NCBI RefSeq assembly: GCF_000331245.1
Contig: NZ_ANFZ01000009.1
Coordinates: 496,001-560,000, forward strand
DNA: 64,000 nt
Source: Blastomonas sp. AAP53
GTDB taxonomy: Bacteria; Pseudomonadota; Alphaproteobacteria; Sphingomonadales; Sphingomonadaceae
Direction of reading: 5' to 3'
The stretch's first letter is position 1; every line of letters begins with the position of its first letter. The notes under the pieces are model-generated. The model did not search any database. It saw only the letters and a program-made list of their open reading frames with translations, and was not told where the DNA came from. Positions 25,044 to 34,562 of this stretch are shown here, piece by piece. The translations under genes and the position numbers were made by a program.

Positions 25044-25661
25044 CTACGACGCCTCCTGGTCACTCCTGGCAGGCCGCCAGAAGATCACCCGCACCAGATA
25101 GACCAGCACGATCAACCCGATCACACCGGTCGATATCGGCCCGGTCCACGCATCGATCTCCTCGACCCGCGCGCCCAGCTGAAAGCCGATGCCGGCAAAC
25201 ACCACGTTCCACAGGCCTGCACCGGCAAATGTCCACAGCAGGAACTTCGTCCGGCTCATCCGGAAAATACCGGCGGGCAGCGAAATCAGTGTTCGGACCG
25301 TGGGGACCATTCGCGCGAAGAAGATGGTCGAAGCGCCGTGCCGATGAAACAGTCGGTTGAAGCGCTCGATTTCGCGATGATCCAGCGTCAGCCACCGGCC
25401 CCAGCGGGCGACGAAATGCTCGAGCCGCGTGGGGCCAAACGATCGGCCGATGGCATACCAGAAATAGTTGCCCGCGACCGATCCGATGGTGCCGGCTAGG
25501 ATCATCACCCACAGGTTGAAATGGCCCTTGCCCGCCTCGATCCCGGCCAGCCCCATGATCAGTTCGGACGGGATCGGCGGAAACACGTTTTCGAGCGCCA
25601 TCAGCAGCGCGACACCCCAATATCCGCCACTGGCCACCAGATTGATGATAAAATCGTTCAT
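25044..25661 (-). CDS. DedA family membrane protein
   Basis: This 205-residue protein starts MNDFIINLVASGGYWGV. It has the DedA features ENVFPPIPSELIMGLAG, GNYFWYAIGR and RHGASTIFFARMVPTVRTLISLPAG (the conserved FxRhxPxxR region). It has four to five membrane helices. DedA proteins include the UptA-type undecaprenyl-phosphate and phospholipid flippases, and loss affects membrane potential and cell division. It starts 2 nt after the gshB stop, so it is the last gene of the rsmI-yraN-gshB-dedA run. Confidence 0.92.
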   Translation of the reverse strand: MNDFIINLVASGGYWGVALLMALENVFPPIPSELIMGLAGIEAGKGHFNLWVMILAGTIGSVAGNYFWYAIGRSFGPTRLEHFVARWGRWLTLDHREIERFNRLFHRHGASTIFFARMVPTVRTLISLPAGIFRMSRTKFLLWTFAGAGLWNVVFAGIGFQLGARVEEIDAWTGPISTGVIGLIVLVYLVRVIFWRPARSDQEAS

Positions 25662-25663
25662 TC

Positions 25664-26608
25664 TCAGGTCTTCAGGCGCGCCTCGATCGCATCCCAGATC
25701 ATGCCTGCAACATCGCTGTTGTTGAAAGCGCTGATCGCGACGATGCCGGTGGGCGATGTGACGTTGATCTCGGTCAGCCACTTGCCGCCGATCACATCAA
25801 TACCCACGAACAGCAGCCCGCGTTCCTTGAGCTCGGGCCCCATGGCGTCGCAGATTTCCTGCTCGCGCGGCGTCAGCGTTGCGGACTCGGCATAGCCGCC
25901 GACCGCCAGGTTGGAGCGGAACTCACCCTCACCCGGCTTGCGGTTGATCGCGCCAGCCACCTTGCCGTCAATCAGCACGATGCGCTTGTCGCCTTCGGCC
26001 ACTTCGGGAAGGAAAGGCTGGACCATGAACGGTTCGCGCCAGATCTGCCCGAACAGCTCGACCAAAGCCGAGAGGTTCGCGCCATCCTCTCCCACCAGAA
26101 ACACCGCTTTGCCGCCATTGCCATGCAGCGGCTTGACGACGATCGCACCGTGTTGCGCCTGGAAGCGTTTCACCTCGTCGAGCGAGCGCGTCACCAACGT
26201 TGGCGGCATGAAGCGTTCGAAATCGAGCACGTACACTTTCTCGGGCGCATTGCGCACCGAGGCCGGGTCGTTGACCACCAGCGTGCGCCCCTTGAGCCGC
26301 TCGAGAATGTGCGTGGCGGTAATATAGCCGACGTCGAACGGCGGATCCTGCCGCATGAGCACGACATCGACATCCTCGCCCAGATCGAGCCGCACCGGAT
26401 CGCCAAAGGTGAAATGGTCTCCGGCCACATTGCGCACCGTCACCGGATGCGCGTGAGCGGTTACCTGCCCGGCCTCATAGGTCAGCGTCTCCACGTCGTA
26501 ATGATAGAGCGTGTATCCGCGCGCCTGCGCCGCCAGCATCAACGCGAAGCTGCTGTCGCCCTTGATGTTGATGCCGGGCATCGGGTCCATTTGCACCGCG
26601 ATTTTCAT
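25664..26608 (-). CDS. gshB: Glutathione synthetase
   Basis: This 314-residue ATP-grasp ligase joins gamma-glutamylcysteine and glycine. It starts MKIAVQMDPMPGINIKGDSS. It has VVLMRQDPPFDVGYITATH, the ATP-binding VKPLHGNGGKAVF, and the C-terminal EINVTSPTGI. Length and motifs are typical of proteobacterial GshB. The reading direction and neighbours (yraN and rsmI upstream, dedA downstream) match the order in other sphingomonads and rhizobia. Confidence 0.98.
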   Translation of the reverse strand: MKIAVQMDPMPGINIKGDSSFALMLAAQARGYTLYHYDVETLTYEAGQVTAHAHPVTVRNVAGDHFTFGDPVRLDLGEDVDVVLMRQDPPFDVGYITATHILERLKGRTLVVNDPASVRNAPEKVYVLDFERFMPPTLVTRSLDEVKRFQAQHGAIVVKPLHGNGGKAVFLVGEDGANLSALVELFGQIWREPFMVQPFLPEVAEGDKRIVLIDGKVAGAINRKPGEGEFRSNLAVGGYAESATLTPREQEICDAMGPELKERGLLFVGIDVIGGKWLTEINVTSPTGIVAISAFNNSDVAGMIWDAIEARLKT

Positions 26609-26653
26609 GGGAATAGGCCTTTGTCTTCGGGTTGTTCAGGTGGCAGCGGGCGC

Positions 26654-27016
26654 TCAGTCGCCCTGCCAGACATGCGTCAGATGGCGCGGCAGGCGTCCCG
26701 GTGCAAGCAGGATCACGTCGATCCGCGCATCCTGGCCAGACCGCACGAAGCGCGGTATCAACGCTTCGGTTGCAGCAGCGACCCTGCGCAGGCGGTGGTG
26801 ATCAATCGCAAAATCGAGTTCCGCTGCACTCGCCCGGTGCTTCACCTCGACGAACGCGACAATGCGACCGCGCCGCGCCACCAGATCCACTTCGCCAAAG
26901 GGCGTGCGCACCCGGCTTGCCAATATCCGCCAGCCCTTGAGCCGCAACCACCATGCCGCCATGCGTTCAGCGCGCCGACCTGCCGCCTCGGCCTGCCTGC
27001 GCCGCGCCTCAGCCAT
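26654..27016 (-). CDS. YraN family (UPF0102) endonuclease-like protein
   Basis: This 120-residue protein has the restriction-endonuclease-like core FGEVDLVARRGRIVAFVEVKHR (E-D-ExK type catalytic pattern) preceded by RAERMAAWWLRLKGWRILASR. YraN proteins are small nucleases of unknown role, commonly encoded after rsmI. The start overlaps the rsmI stop by 8 nt. Forty-five nt separate it from gshB. Confidence 0.92.
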   Translation of the reverse strand: MAEARRRQAEAAGRRAERMAAWWLRLKGWRILASRVRTPFGEVDLVARRGRIVAFVEVKHRASAAELDFAIDHHRLRRVAAATEALIPRFVRSGQDARIDVILLAPGRLPRHLTHVWQGD

Positions 27017-27860
27017 CGCGGCTCGCCATGATCTGCGCGTACAGCGCCTTGCGATCGAGCCCGAAGCGTTTGGCGACTTCGCCTGCAGCCTTGCCCGGCG
27101 GCATGGTCGCGAGCGCGTCTTTCAAGGCAGCCTCGACATCGTCCGCGTCCGCCTCTCCGGCATCGGCCAGTGGCGGGCCGACAACCAGCACGATCTCACC
27201 CTTCGGCGTGGCATCGGCGTAAAAGGCAGCAAGCTCGGCCAGCGTCCCGGTGCGCGTTTCCTCGAACTTCTTGCTGATCTCGCGGACGACTGCCGCCTCG
27301 CGGTTGCCCAGACCTGCCTCGAGCGCGGCCAGGCACGCCGCAATCCGCTTGGCGCTTTCATAGAACACCAAGGTTGCCGGGATCGCCGCCAGCCCGGCAA
27401 TCTCGCGATCGCGCGCACCAGCCTTGTTGGGCAGGAAGCCGTGGAAGTAAAATCTGTCCGTCGGAAGCCCCGCCAGCGTCAGCGCCACGATCATCGCCGA
27501 CGGCCCCGGGATCGAATGGATCGTCACCCCGGCCTCGCGCGCCTCGCGCACCAGCTTGTAGCCGGGATCGGAAATCAGCGGCGTGCCGGCATCGCTCACC
27601 AGCGCCACCGGACCCTGCAAAGCCGCAGCAATCAGCCGTTCACGATCAGCAGGCCGGGCATGGTCGTCATAGCGCGCCAGGGGTCGCTTGAAACCCAGAT
27701 GGTGCAACAGTCCCCCGGTCACGCGGCTGTCCTCGCACGCGATCAGGTCGGCCTGCTCCAGCACCTGCCGGGCGCGTGCCGACAGATCACCAAGGTTGCC
27801 GATTGGTGTCGCAACGATATACAGGCCGGGTTCGGGATCAGGAATCACGCGGATGTTCAT
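27009..27860 (-). CDS. rsmI: 16S rRNA (cytidine1402-2'-O)-methyltransferase
   Basis: This 283-residue tetrapyrrole-methylase-fold enzyme has GLYIVATPIGNLGDLSARA, IACEDSRVTGGLLHHLG, LVSDAGTPLISDPGYKLV and PGPSAMIVALTLAGLPTDRF, the full RsmI set. It 2'-O-methylates C1402 in the 16S decoding centre. ATG 27860 is chosen because the protein then begins at the family N-terminus; longer upstream reading is antisense to the LpoA-like gene. It is divergent from that gene with 27 nt between starts. Confidence 0.96.
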   Translation of the reverse strand: MNIRVIPDPEPGLYIVATPIGNLGDLSARARQVLEQADLIACEDSRVTGGLLHHLGFKRPLARYDDHARPADRERLIAAALQGPVALVSDAGTPLISDPGYKLVREAREAGVTIHSIPGPSAMIVALTLAGLPTDRFYFHGFLPNKAGARDREIAGLAAIPATLVFYESAKRIAACLAALEAGLGNREAAVVREISKKFEETRTGTLAELAAFYADATPKGEIVLVVGPPLADAGEADADDVEAALKDALATMPPGKAAGEVAKRFGLDRKALYAQIMASRDG

Positions 27861-27887
27861 GGACCGGCAGCGCGGGAGCGACAAGCA

Positions 27888-29078
27888 GTGAAACACCTCT
27901 ATCGAAAATGGCAGGCCATCCTCATGCTGGTGCTGGGCACCCTGTTCCTGGCAGCGTGCCAGACGATGGTGCCCAAGACCACGCCGCCCTCCACCCCCAG
28001 CCAGCAGCCTGACCAGCCCACCACGCGGCCCGATGATGGCCCGATCACCGGTGTGCTGCCCAGCGATGCGTCGCGCCACCGCGTCGCGCTGCTGCTGCCG
28101 CTTACGGGCAAGGACGCCGCCGTCGGCCAGTCGATCGCCAATGCGACCACGCTGGCCCTGATGGACACCAAGGCCAGCAATATCCGCATCACCAGCTATG
28201 ACACGGCGCGCGGCGCGCAGGCCGCAGCCCAGCGCGCGATCGCCGATGGCAATCGCCTGATCCTCGGCCCGCTGTTCGGCGATGATGTCGTCGCCATCGC
28301 CTCTGCCGCCAATGCTGCCAAGGTTCCGATCATCAGCTATTCGAACGATGTCGGCATCGCGGGCAACAATGTCTTCGTGATGGGCTATGTGCCCGCGCAG
28401 TCGATCGACCGCGTGGTCCGCCACGCCCGCGCGCAGGGCATCACCCGCTTTGCCGCGCTGGTGCCCGCCGGAACCTATGGCCAGCGCGCCTCGTCCGCCA
28501 TGCTCTCGTCGGTCAAGGCCGCAGGCGGCACCGTGGTGTCGATGCAGAGCTATGGCGCAGGCAACGCCGCGATCACCACCGCTCTCAAGAAAATGCAGGG
28601 CGACAGCGAATATGAAGCGATCCTGATCGCCGACAGCGGGGCCGCTGCCATCCGTATCGTTCCGCTGATCCGCGCCAATGGCGGCACCGATGCGCGCATC
28701 CTGGGCACCGAACTGTGGAACACCGAACGCACCCTGCCCGCATCTGCGGCGATGCGCGGCGCGTGGTTCGCCAGCGTCTCGGATGGCCTCTATCGCCAGT
28801 ATGCCGCCAAGTACCGCGCGCAATTCGGCACCGATCCGTTCCGCTTCTCGACCCTGGGCTATGACAGCGTGCTGCTGACCACCCGTATCGCGCGCGACTG
28901 GAAGCCCGGCACCGCCTTCCCGATGGACCGCCTGCGCGACGCCGGCGGTTTCATCGGCCTCGACGGCGCCTTCCGCTTCGGTCGCAATGGCGTGGCGGAA
29001 CGCTTGCTCGAAGTGCAGCAGGTTGGCGCTGGCACGCTGACGGTGGCGTCACCTGCACCGAAGAGCTTTGCAGATTGA
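27888..29078 (+). CDS. LpoA-like penicillin-binding-protein activator (lipoprotein)
   Basis: This 396-residue protein has a lipoprotein signal (lipobox LFLAAC-Q) and a Pro/Thr-rich linker (TTPPSTPSQQPDQPTT). A type-I periplasmic-binding fold (about 65-385) includes HRVALLLPLTGKDAAVGQSIANA, RLILGPLFGDDVVAIASAA and LGTELWNTERTLPA. This is the C-terminal half seen in LpoA. The TPR-like N-terminal half of enterobacterial LpoA is absent, as usual in alphaproteobacteria. It is probably an outer-membrane activator of peptidoglycan synthase PBP1. The start is GTG 27888 with GGGAG upstream. A strong terminator follows. Confidence 0.88.
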   Translation: MKHLYRKWQAILMLVLGTLFLAACQTMVPKTTPPSTPSQQPDQPTTRPDDGPITGVLPSDASRHRVALLLPLTGKDAAVGQSIANATTLALMDTKASNIRITSYDTARGAQAAAQRAIADGNRLILGPLFGDDVVAIASAANAAKVPIISYSNDVGIAGNNVFVMGYVPAQSIDRVVRHARAQGITRFAALVPAGTYGQRASSAMLSSVKAAGGTVVSMQSYGAGNAAITTALKKMQGDSEYEAILIADSGAAAIRIVPLIRANGGTDARILGTELWNTERTLPASAAMRGAWFASVSDGLYRQYAAKYRAQFGTDPFRFSTLGYDSVLLTTRIARDWKPGTAFPMDRLRDAGGFIGLDGAFRFGRNGVAERLLEVQQVGAGTLTVASPAPKSFAD

Positions 29079-29112
29079 GCCAAACGCGCCATCCATTCAC
29101 TCGGTAAGTCAC

Positions 29113-29155
29113 ACAAAAAACCGCCGTTGCGAGGGCTCGCAGCGGCGGTTTTTTG
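29113..29155. terminator. Bidirectional Rho-independent terminator
   Basis: ACAAAAAA, a stem CCGCCGTTGCG...CGCAGCGGCGG, then TTTTTTGT. A and T runs on both sides make it work on either strand, fitting the convergent LpoA-like and transaldolase genes. Confidence 0.95.
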
Positions 29156-29180
29156 TAACCCTGTCAGGCGCGGTCAGAGC

Positions 29181-29834
29181 TCAGCCGATCGACTGACCGG
29201 TCTTGGCCCAATCGGCCATGAAGCCTTCGATGCCCTTGTCGGTCAGCACGTGCTTGAACAGGCTGCGGATCACCGATGGCGGCATGGTGGCGACGTCGGC
29301 GCCGATGCGCGCGGATTCGAGCACGTGGATCGGGTGGCGGACCGAGGCCACCAGGATTTCGGTGTCGAAGGCATAGTTGTCATAGATCAGGCGGATGTCT
29401 TCGATCAGCGCCATGCCGTCGAAGCCATTGTCGTCATGACGGCCGACGAAGGGCGAAATGAAGCTTGCGCCAGCCTTGGCGGCAAGCAGTGCCTGGTTGG
29501 CCGAGAAGCACAGGGTCACGTTGACCATCGTGCCATCGTCGGTCAGCTTCTTGCAGGTCTTGAGGCCGTCGAGCGTCAGCGGAACCTTGATCGCGACATT
29601 GTCGGCGATCTTGCGCAGGATCTCGGCCTCTTTCATCATCGTTTCGTGGTCGAGCGCGACGACCTCTGCCGACACTGGACCTTCGACCAGCGCGCAGATT
29701 TCCTTGGTCACTTCCAGGAAATCGCGGCCCGACTTGGCGATCAGCGAGGGGTTGGTGGTCACGCCATCGAGCAGCCCGGAAGCGGCCAGATCAGCGATTT
29801 CAGCGGTATCGGCGGTGTCGACGAAAAATTTCAT
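29181..29834 (-). CDS. tal: Transaldolase (short, TalC/FSA type)
   Basis: This 217-residue TIM-barrel protein starts [18 protein letters not shown]. It has [13 protein letters not shown], the Schiff-base lysine in [12 protein letters not shown] [13 protein letters not shown], and [16 protein letters not shown]. The short length places it with TalC/fructose-6-phosphate aldolase-like transaldolases rather than TalB. It exchanges dihydroxyacetone units in the non-oxidative pentose phosphate pathway. ATG 29834 has AGGAG 7 nt upstream; in-frame codons further up are repeat-derived. Confidence 0.95.
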   Translation of the reverse strand: MKFFVDTADTAEIADLAASGLLDGVTTNPSLIAKSGRDFLEVTKEICALVEGPVSAEVVALDHETMMKEAEILRKIADNVAIKVPLTLDGLKTCKKLTDDGTMVNVTLCFSANQALLAAKAGASFISPFVGRHDDNGFDGMALIEDIRLIYDNYAFDTEILVASVRHPIHVLESARIGADVATMPPSVIRSLFKHVLTDKGIEGFMADWAKTGQSIG

Positions 29835-29917
29835 GGGCTTGGCTCCTGCGCATGGGGGGCGATTCTTGCGCCCGCCTATAGCGCTTGAGGCCGCAGGCGT
29901 TAACGGAAAATCGGGCG

Positions 29918-29988
29918 CCCGGCCTTCGACAGGCTCAGGCACAGCGGAGCTGGACACCCTCTCCCCCCGCACCCGGGAGGAGAGAGGA
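29918..29988. repeat. Repeat-derived segment between transaldolase and topA
   Basis: CCTTCGACAGGCTCAGGCAC (29923-29942) is one arm of a repeat type seen widely in sphingomonad genomes. It is followed by an imperfect palindrome CCCTCTCC...GGAGAGAGG (29957-29987). The two fill much of the 159-nt gap. No gene is supported. Confidence 0.5.
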
Positions 29989-29993
29989 TCGGT

Positions 29994-32612
29994 TCAGCCC
30001 TCGGTCTTGGCGGGCTTCTTTGCCGGAGCTTTCTTTGCCGCAGGTTTTTTGGCAGGCGCCTTTTTCGCGGCGGGCTTCTTGTCCGCTGTCTTCTTTTCGG
30101 CCGCCTTTTTCGGCGCTGCCTTCTTGGCTGCGGGCTTCTTGCCCTTTTTCGCCGGTGCCTTGGCGGCCCGCTCGGCAATCAGCGCCAGCGCTTCGTCCAG
30201 CGTCAGCTCGTCCTTGTTCTTGTCCTTGGGGATGGTCGCATTGACGCTGCCATCGGTGACATAGGCGCCATAACGGCCATCCATGATCTTGACGTCGGTA
30301 TCGGTCGCCGGGTTCTTGCCCAGCACCTTGAGGGGCTCGGGCGCGGCGCGGCTGGAGCGACCGGGATTGGCGAGCGCCTCTGCCAGCTTGACCACAGCGG
30401 CGTTCATCCCGGTCTCGAACACGTCCATCGTGCCCGACAGCTTGGCGTATTTGCCGTTGTGCGAAAGATACGGGCCATAGCGGCCAATGCTCGCGGTGAT
30501 CATCGCGCCCGTCTCGGGATGCGCACCGATTTCACGCGGCAGCGACAGCAGCTTGAGCGCCCATTCGAGTCCGAAATCCTCACCCGGAACATCCTTGGGG
30601 ATGGACGAGCGCTTGGCCTCCTTGCCCTCGCCCAGCTGAACATAGGGTCCGAAACGGCCCGACCGCTTGGTGACGGGCTCGCCGGTGACCGGATCGTTGC
30701 CCAGCTCTTCGGGTCCGGTGTCCGCGCCGTCGCCCTCGCCGCCACCCTGGGCAAAGCGCCGGGTATATTTGCATTCGGGATAATTTGAGCAGGCGACGAA
30801 CGCGCCGAACTTGCCGCCGCGCAGCGCCAGACGCCCCTCGCCACATTTCGGGCACAGGCGAGGATCGCCGCCGTCAGCCTGTTTGGGGAAGAGATACGGC
30901 TCGAGGAAGATATCGAGCTCGGCCGTGATCTCGGACGGCTTCTGCTCCATGACTTCGGCCGTCTTGGGCTTGAAATCGCGCCAGAACGCTTCGAGCACCG
31001 CGCGCCAGTCGGCCCGCCCGCCACTCACATCGTCGAGCTCTTCCTCGAGCCCGGCGGTAAAGTCATAGGCGACATAGCGCTCGAAGAAGCGCTCGAGAAA
31101 TCCTGTGAGCAACCGCCCCGATTCCTCGGCGAAGAAACGGTTCTTCTCGACCTTCACATACGACCGGTCCTTGAGCACCTGAATGATCGAGGCATAGGTC
31201 GATGGCCGCCCGATGCCGAGCTCCTCGAGCCGCTTGACCAGCGACGCTTCCGAAAAGCGCGGCGGCGGCTGGGTGAAGTGCTGCACCGCATCGACCGATT
31301 TCTTCGCCGGGCTGTCACCCTTGGACATGATCGGCAGCAGACCGCCATCCTCGCTGTCGCTGTCATCCAGCCCTTCCTCGTAGAGCGCGAGGAAGCCGGG
31401 GAACTTGACGACCTGGCCATTGGCGCGCAGCGCGGTGCGCCCGGTGCCATCGACCAGCTCGACCACGGTGCGTTCCAGCAGCGCGGTCGCCATCTGGCTG
31501 GCCAGCGCGCGCTTGAACACGAGGTCGTACAGGCGAGCATGGTCGCCCGACCCGGCTTTGTCGCGGCTGAAATCGGTGGGACGGATTGCCTCATGCGCTT
31601 CCTGCGCGTTCTTGGCCTTGGTCTGGTACTGGCGCGGGGTCTCGGGCAGATAATGGCCAGAATAGCGGTCCGAAATCGCCTTGCGCGCTTCCTGGATCGC
31701 GCCGGGGTCCATCTGCACCCCGTCGGTCCGCATATAGGTGATCGCGCCGTCCTCGTAGAGCGACTGCGCGATCCGCATCGTGTGGCTGGCCGAGAAGCCG
31801 AGCTTGCGCGCGGCCTCCTGCTGCAGCGTCGAGGTGGTGAACGGCGGCGGCGGGTTGCGCTTCAGCGGCTTGGTCTCGACCGTCTCGACGGTGAAATGGC
31901 CCGCCTCGACCTTGGCCTTGGCAGCCTCTGCGGCACCGGCGTTGCCCAGCGACAGCTTGTCGAGCTTTTCGCCCTCAAGCCGCACCAGACGCGCGGTGAA
32001 GGGCTGTCCGCCCTGCTCCATCTGCGCCGAAACCGACCAGTATTCCTGCGCGGTAAACGCCTCGATCTCGCGCTCGCGCTCGACGATCAGCCGCAGTGCG
32101 ACCGACTGCACGCGGCCTGCCGACTTGGCGCCGGGCAGCTTGCGCCACAGCACCGGCGAGAGCGTGAAGCCGACCAGATAATCGAGCGCGCGGCGGGCGC
32201 GATAGGCATCGATCAGATCAGTATCGAGCTGGCGCGGCGCGGCCATCGCCTCTGTCACCGCTTTCTTGGTGATCGCGTTGAACGTCACGCGCTCGACCGC
32301 CTTGGGCAGCACCTTGCGCTTGGTCAGCACCTCCAGAACGTGCCAGCTGATTGCCTCTCCCTCGCGGTCAGGGTCGGTCGCGAGGATCAGTCGGTCGGCC
32401 TTCTTGGCCTCGTCGGTGATCGCTTTCAGCTGGCGCGTCTTGTCCCCATAGGCTTCCCAGACCATGTCGAAATCATTGTCGGGATCGACCGAGCCATCCT
32501 TGGGCGCAAGGTCGCGGATATGGCCATAGGACGCCAGCACCCGGTAGTCCGAGCCGAGATACTTTTCGATGGTCTTGGCCTTGGCGGGCGATTCGACGAT
32601 AACCAGCTGCAT
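29994..32612 (-). CDS. topA: DNA topoisomerase I
   Basis: This 872-residue type IA topoisomerase has an N-terminal TOPRIM (MQLVIVESPAKAKTIEKYL; ATDPDREGEAISWH) and the active Tyr in AITYMRTDGVQMDPG. It has one clear Cys4 zinc finger (CPKCGEGRL...CSNYPECKYTRRF, about 610-640) followed by repeated topoisomerase C-terminal units (GRFGPYVQLGEGK, GRYGPYLSHNGKY, GRYGAYVTDGSVN). The last 55 residues are almost only Lys, Ala and Pro (AAKKAAPKKAAEKK), a histone H1-like DNA-binding tail. It relaxes negative supercoils. ATG 32612 has AGGAA about 9 nt upstream. dprA lies 91 nt upstream on the same strand. Confidence 0.98.
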   Translation of the reverse strand: MQLVIVESPAKAKTIEKYLGSDYRVLASYGHIRDLAPKDGSVDPDNDFDMVWEAYGDKTRQLKAITDEAKKADRLILATDPDREGEAISWHVLEVLTKRKVLPKAVERVTFNAITKKAVTEAMAAPRQLDTDLIDAYRARRALDYLVGFTLSPVLWRKLPGAKSAGRVQSVALRLIVEREREIEAFTAQEYWSVSAQMEQGGQPFTARLVRLEGEKLDKLSLGNAGAAEAAKAKVEAGHFTVETVETKPLKRNPPPPFTTSTLQQEAARKLGFSASHTMRIAQSLYEDGAITYMRTDGVQMDPGAIQEARKAISDRYSGHYLPETPRQYQTKAKNAQEAHEAIRPTDFSRDKAGSGDHARLYDLVFKRALASQMATALLERTVVELVDGTGRTALRANGQVVKFPGFLALYEEGLDDSDSEDGGLLPIMSKGDSPAKKSVDAVQHFTQPPPRFSEASLVKRLEELGIGRPSTYASIIQVLKDRSYVKVEKNRFFAEESGRLLTGFLERFFERYVAYDFTAGLEEELDDVSGGRADWRAVLEAFWRDFKPKTAEVMEQKPSEITAELDIFLEPYLFPKQADGGDPRLCPKCGEGRLALRGGKFGAFVACSNYPECKYTRRFAQGGGEGDGADTGPEELGNDPVTGEPVTKRSGRFGPYVQLGEGKEAKRSSIPKDVPGEDFGLEWALKLLSLPREIGAHPETGAMITASIGRYGPYLSHNGKYAKLSGTMDVFETGMNAAVVKLAEALANPGRSSRAAPEPLKVLGKNPATDTDVKIMDGRYGAYVTDGSVNATIPKDKNKDELTLDEALALIAERAAKAPAKKGKKPAAKKAAPKKAAEKKTADKKPAAKKAPAKKPAAKKAPAKKPAKTEG

Positions 32613-32703
32613 TTTTTGTATTTCCTGGAAGCTCTCACGTGTGCGTGTAAGCTGGGGGGCGTTATCCGCATTCGTCAAGGCCGTCCAGTGCAGGCATGCC
32701 CGC

Positions 32704-33816
32704 TCAAATGAGCGACACCCGGCCTGCCGCGTGGCGCTCAACCATGCCGGCCAGTTCCAGGTCGAGCAGGATCATCTGCACAGCGCCGCTGTCCAGCCCG
32801 GACTGGCGCACCAGTTCGTCGATGCCGACGGGCGATTGGCCGAGCAGGCTGACCAGCTCGCGCCGTGCCGTGTCATCCGGCTGCGCGATCGCGCATTCGG
32901 GCACATAGGGCTGGGGCGATGCGGCGATGCGCTGCTGCAGGGTCCCGGCAAAGGGGGATATCAGCTCCAGGATATCGCCGACCCCCTGCACCAGAGTAGC
33001 GCCATTCCGGATCAGTTCGTTGCAGCCGCGCGAGCGCGAATCGAGCGGCGATCCGGGGATCGCCATGACGTCGCGCCCCGCCTCGGCGGCCAGCCGCGCG
33101 GTGATCAGCGAGCCCGAACGCGGGGCAGCCTCCACCACCAAGGTGCCGATCGCCATGCCGGCGATGATCCGGTTGCGATACGGAAAGTGCCGCGCCAACG
33201 GTTCGGTTCCCGGCGGCTGTTCCGCTATCACCAACGCTCGTTCGCCCATCGCCGCCTGCAGACCCTGGTTCTCGGGCGGATAGCTGATATCGATGCCCGA
33301 GGCGATCACCCCGGCAGTCGGCGCTGCGCCATGGCCGCTGATGCGCATTGCACCCTCATGTGCGGCAGTGTCGATGCCGCGCGCCAGCCCCGACACCACC
33401 AGAAACCCGGCTTCGACCAGCTCTCCTGCCAATTGCCGGGCCAGGCGGCATGCAGCGGCAGAAGCATTTCGCGCGCCGACCATCGCGATGGCAGGACGCT
33501 GCATCAATGCGGCATCGCCGCGAATGGTCAGCACTGGCGGGGCGTTGTCGATGTGGTGCAACAGGGCAGGATAGTCGCCATCGTCGGCGAACAGATAGCG
33601 GGCACCGGCAGCGGCTACCTTGCGCGCTTCGGCTGCGACCTGCGCAACCGTGGCGATGCGGATCGAACGCCCGCCGGCGCGCTGCACCAGATCGGGCAAT
33701 GCCTCAAGGGCATTGAGCGCGCTGCCGAAGCGGGCGAGCAGCTGCGCGAAACTGACCGGGCCGATGCGTTCGCTGCGCAGCAGGCGGATCCGTGCAAGAT
33801 GCTCGGCATCAAGCAC
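32704..33816 (-). CDS. dprA: DNA-processing protein DprA
   Basis: This 370-residue protein has an N-terminal helical domain (LARIRLLRSERIGPVSFAQLLARFG) and a Rossmann core (AIAMVGARNASAAACRLARQLA, VVSGLARGIDTAAHEGAM, FPYRNRIIAGMAIGTLVVEAAPRSGSLITARLA). A C-terminal winged-helix region (LVSLLGQSPVGIDELVRQSGL) follows. It loads RecA on incoming single-stranded DNA in transformation. It is 24 nt downstream of plsY and upstream of topA; plsY-dprA-topA is a common alphaproteobacterial order. Confidence 0.97.
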   Translation of the reverse strand: MLDAEHLARIRLLRSERIGPVSFAQLLARFGSALNALEALPDLVQRAGGRSIRIATVAQVAAEARKVAAAGARYLFADDGDYPALLHHIDNAPPVLTIRGDAALMQRPAIAMVGARNASAAACRLARQLAGELVEAGFLVVSGLARGIDTAAHEGAMRISGHGAAPTAGVIASGIDISYPPENQGLQAAMGERALVIAEQPPGTEPLARHFPYRNRIIAGMAIGTLVVEAAPRSGSLITARLAAEAGRDVMAIPGSPLDSRSRGCNELIRNGATLVQGVGDILELISPFAGTLQQRIAASPQPYVPECAIAQPDDTARRELVSLLGQSPVGIDELVRQSGLDSGAVQMILLDLELAGMVERHAAGRVSLI

Positions 33817-33840
33817 GATGGCTGCCCGGAACTGCGCAGA

Positions 33841-34452
33841 CTATGCGGCGGACTTGCCAATCTTCGGCTCGGTCCCCGCCATCAGCCGCTGAATGTTGCC
33901 GCGATGCTTCCACAGCACGAACCCCAATGTGACCATGAAGACCCACAGCGCCAGCTCCATTCCGAACCACCATGCCGCCACCGGCATCGCGGCGGCTGCG
34001 ATCATTCCGCCCAGCGACGAAAAGCGCGAGGCAAAGGCGACAGCCAGCCACACCACGGCGAAGACAACGCCAAGCGGCCAGTAAAGCGCAATCGCAATGC
34101 CAAGCAAGGTGGCAACGCCCTTCCCGCCGTTGAACTTGAGCCAGATCGGATACAAATGCCCCAGGAATGCCCCCAGGCCGGCAATCGGCCCGCTGCCCGG
34201 CGCCCCCGTCTCGGCAATCGCGATCGCCACCGCACCCTTGCCCAGATCGAACAGCAAGGTCGCTGCGGCCAGCCCCTTGCGTCCGGTGCGCAGCACGTTG
34301 GTCGCACCGATATTGCCCGATCCGATGCTGCGCAAATCACCCGCGCCCGCCATGCGGGTGAGGATGATGCCGAAGGGGATGGAGCCCAGCAGATAGCCCA
34401 GCAGCAACAGGCCGCCCAGCGTCGCAACTGCGATTCCGGCCAGATCGTTCAT
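33841..34452 (-). CDS. plsY: Acyl-phosphate glycerol-3-phosphate acyltransferase PlsY
   Basis: This 203-residue inner-membrane protein has five hydrophobic helices and the three PlsY motifs: [40 protein letters not shown]...[19 protein letters not shown] (glycine-rich loop), and [16 protein letters not shown] at the C-terminus. It transfers the acyl group of acyl-phosphate to glycerol-3-phosphate, the first step of phospholipid synthesis. ATG 34452 gives the usual N-terminus. It is divergent from murI (110 nt). Confidence 0.97.
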   Translation of the reverse strand: MNDLAGIAVATLGGLLLLGYLLGSIPFGIILTRMAGAGDLRSIGSGNIGATNVLRTGRKGLAAATLLFDLGKGAVAIAIAETGAPGSGPIAGLGAFLGHLYPIWLKFNGGKGVATLLGIAIALYWPLGVVFAVVWLAVAFASRFSSLGGMIAAAAMPVAAWWFGMELALWVFMVTLGFVLWKHRGNIQRLMAGTEPKIGKSAA

Positions 34453-34562
34453 CGTCGACACCCTTATAGCAGCGCATCCAGCAGCGCCGATTGCGTGATA
34501 GGCAGCATGGCGGTTTTGGCAAGCATGGTTGATCGCGAGCGTGGCGATGCTAAGCGTGCGGC

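Noticed and set aside
26862..27887. Long N-terminal extension of the LpoA-like gene
   Set aside because: It is antisense to rsmI and yraN; the lipoprotein signal begins only at GTG 27888.
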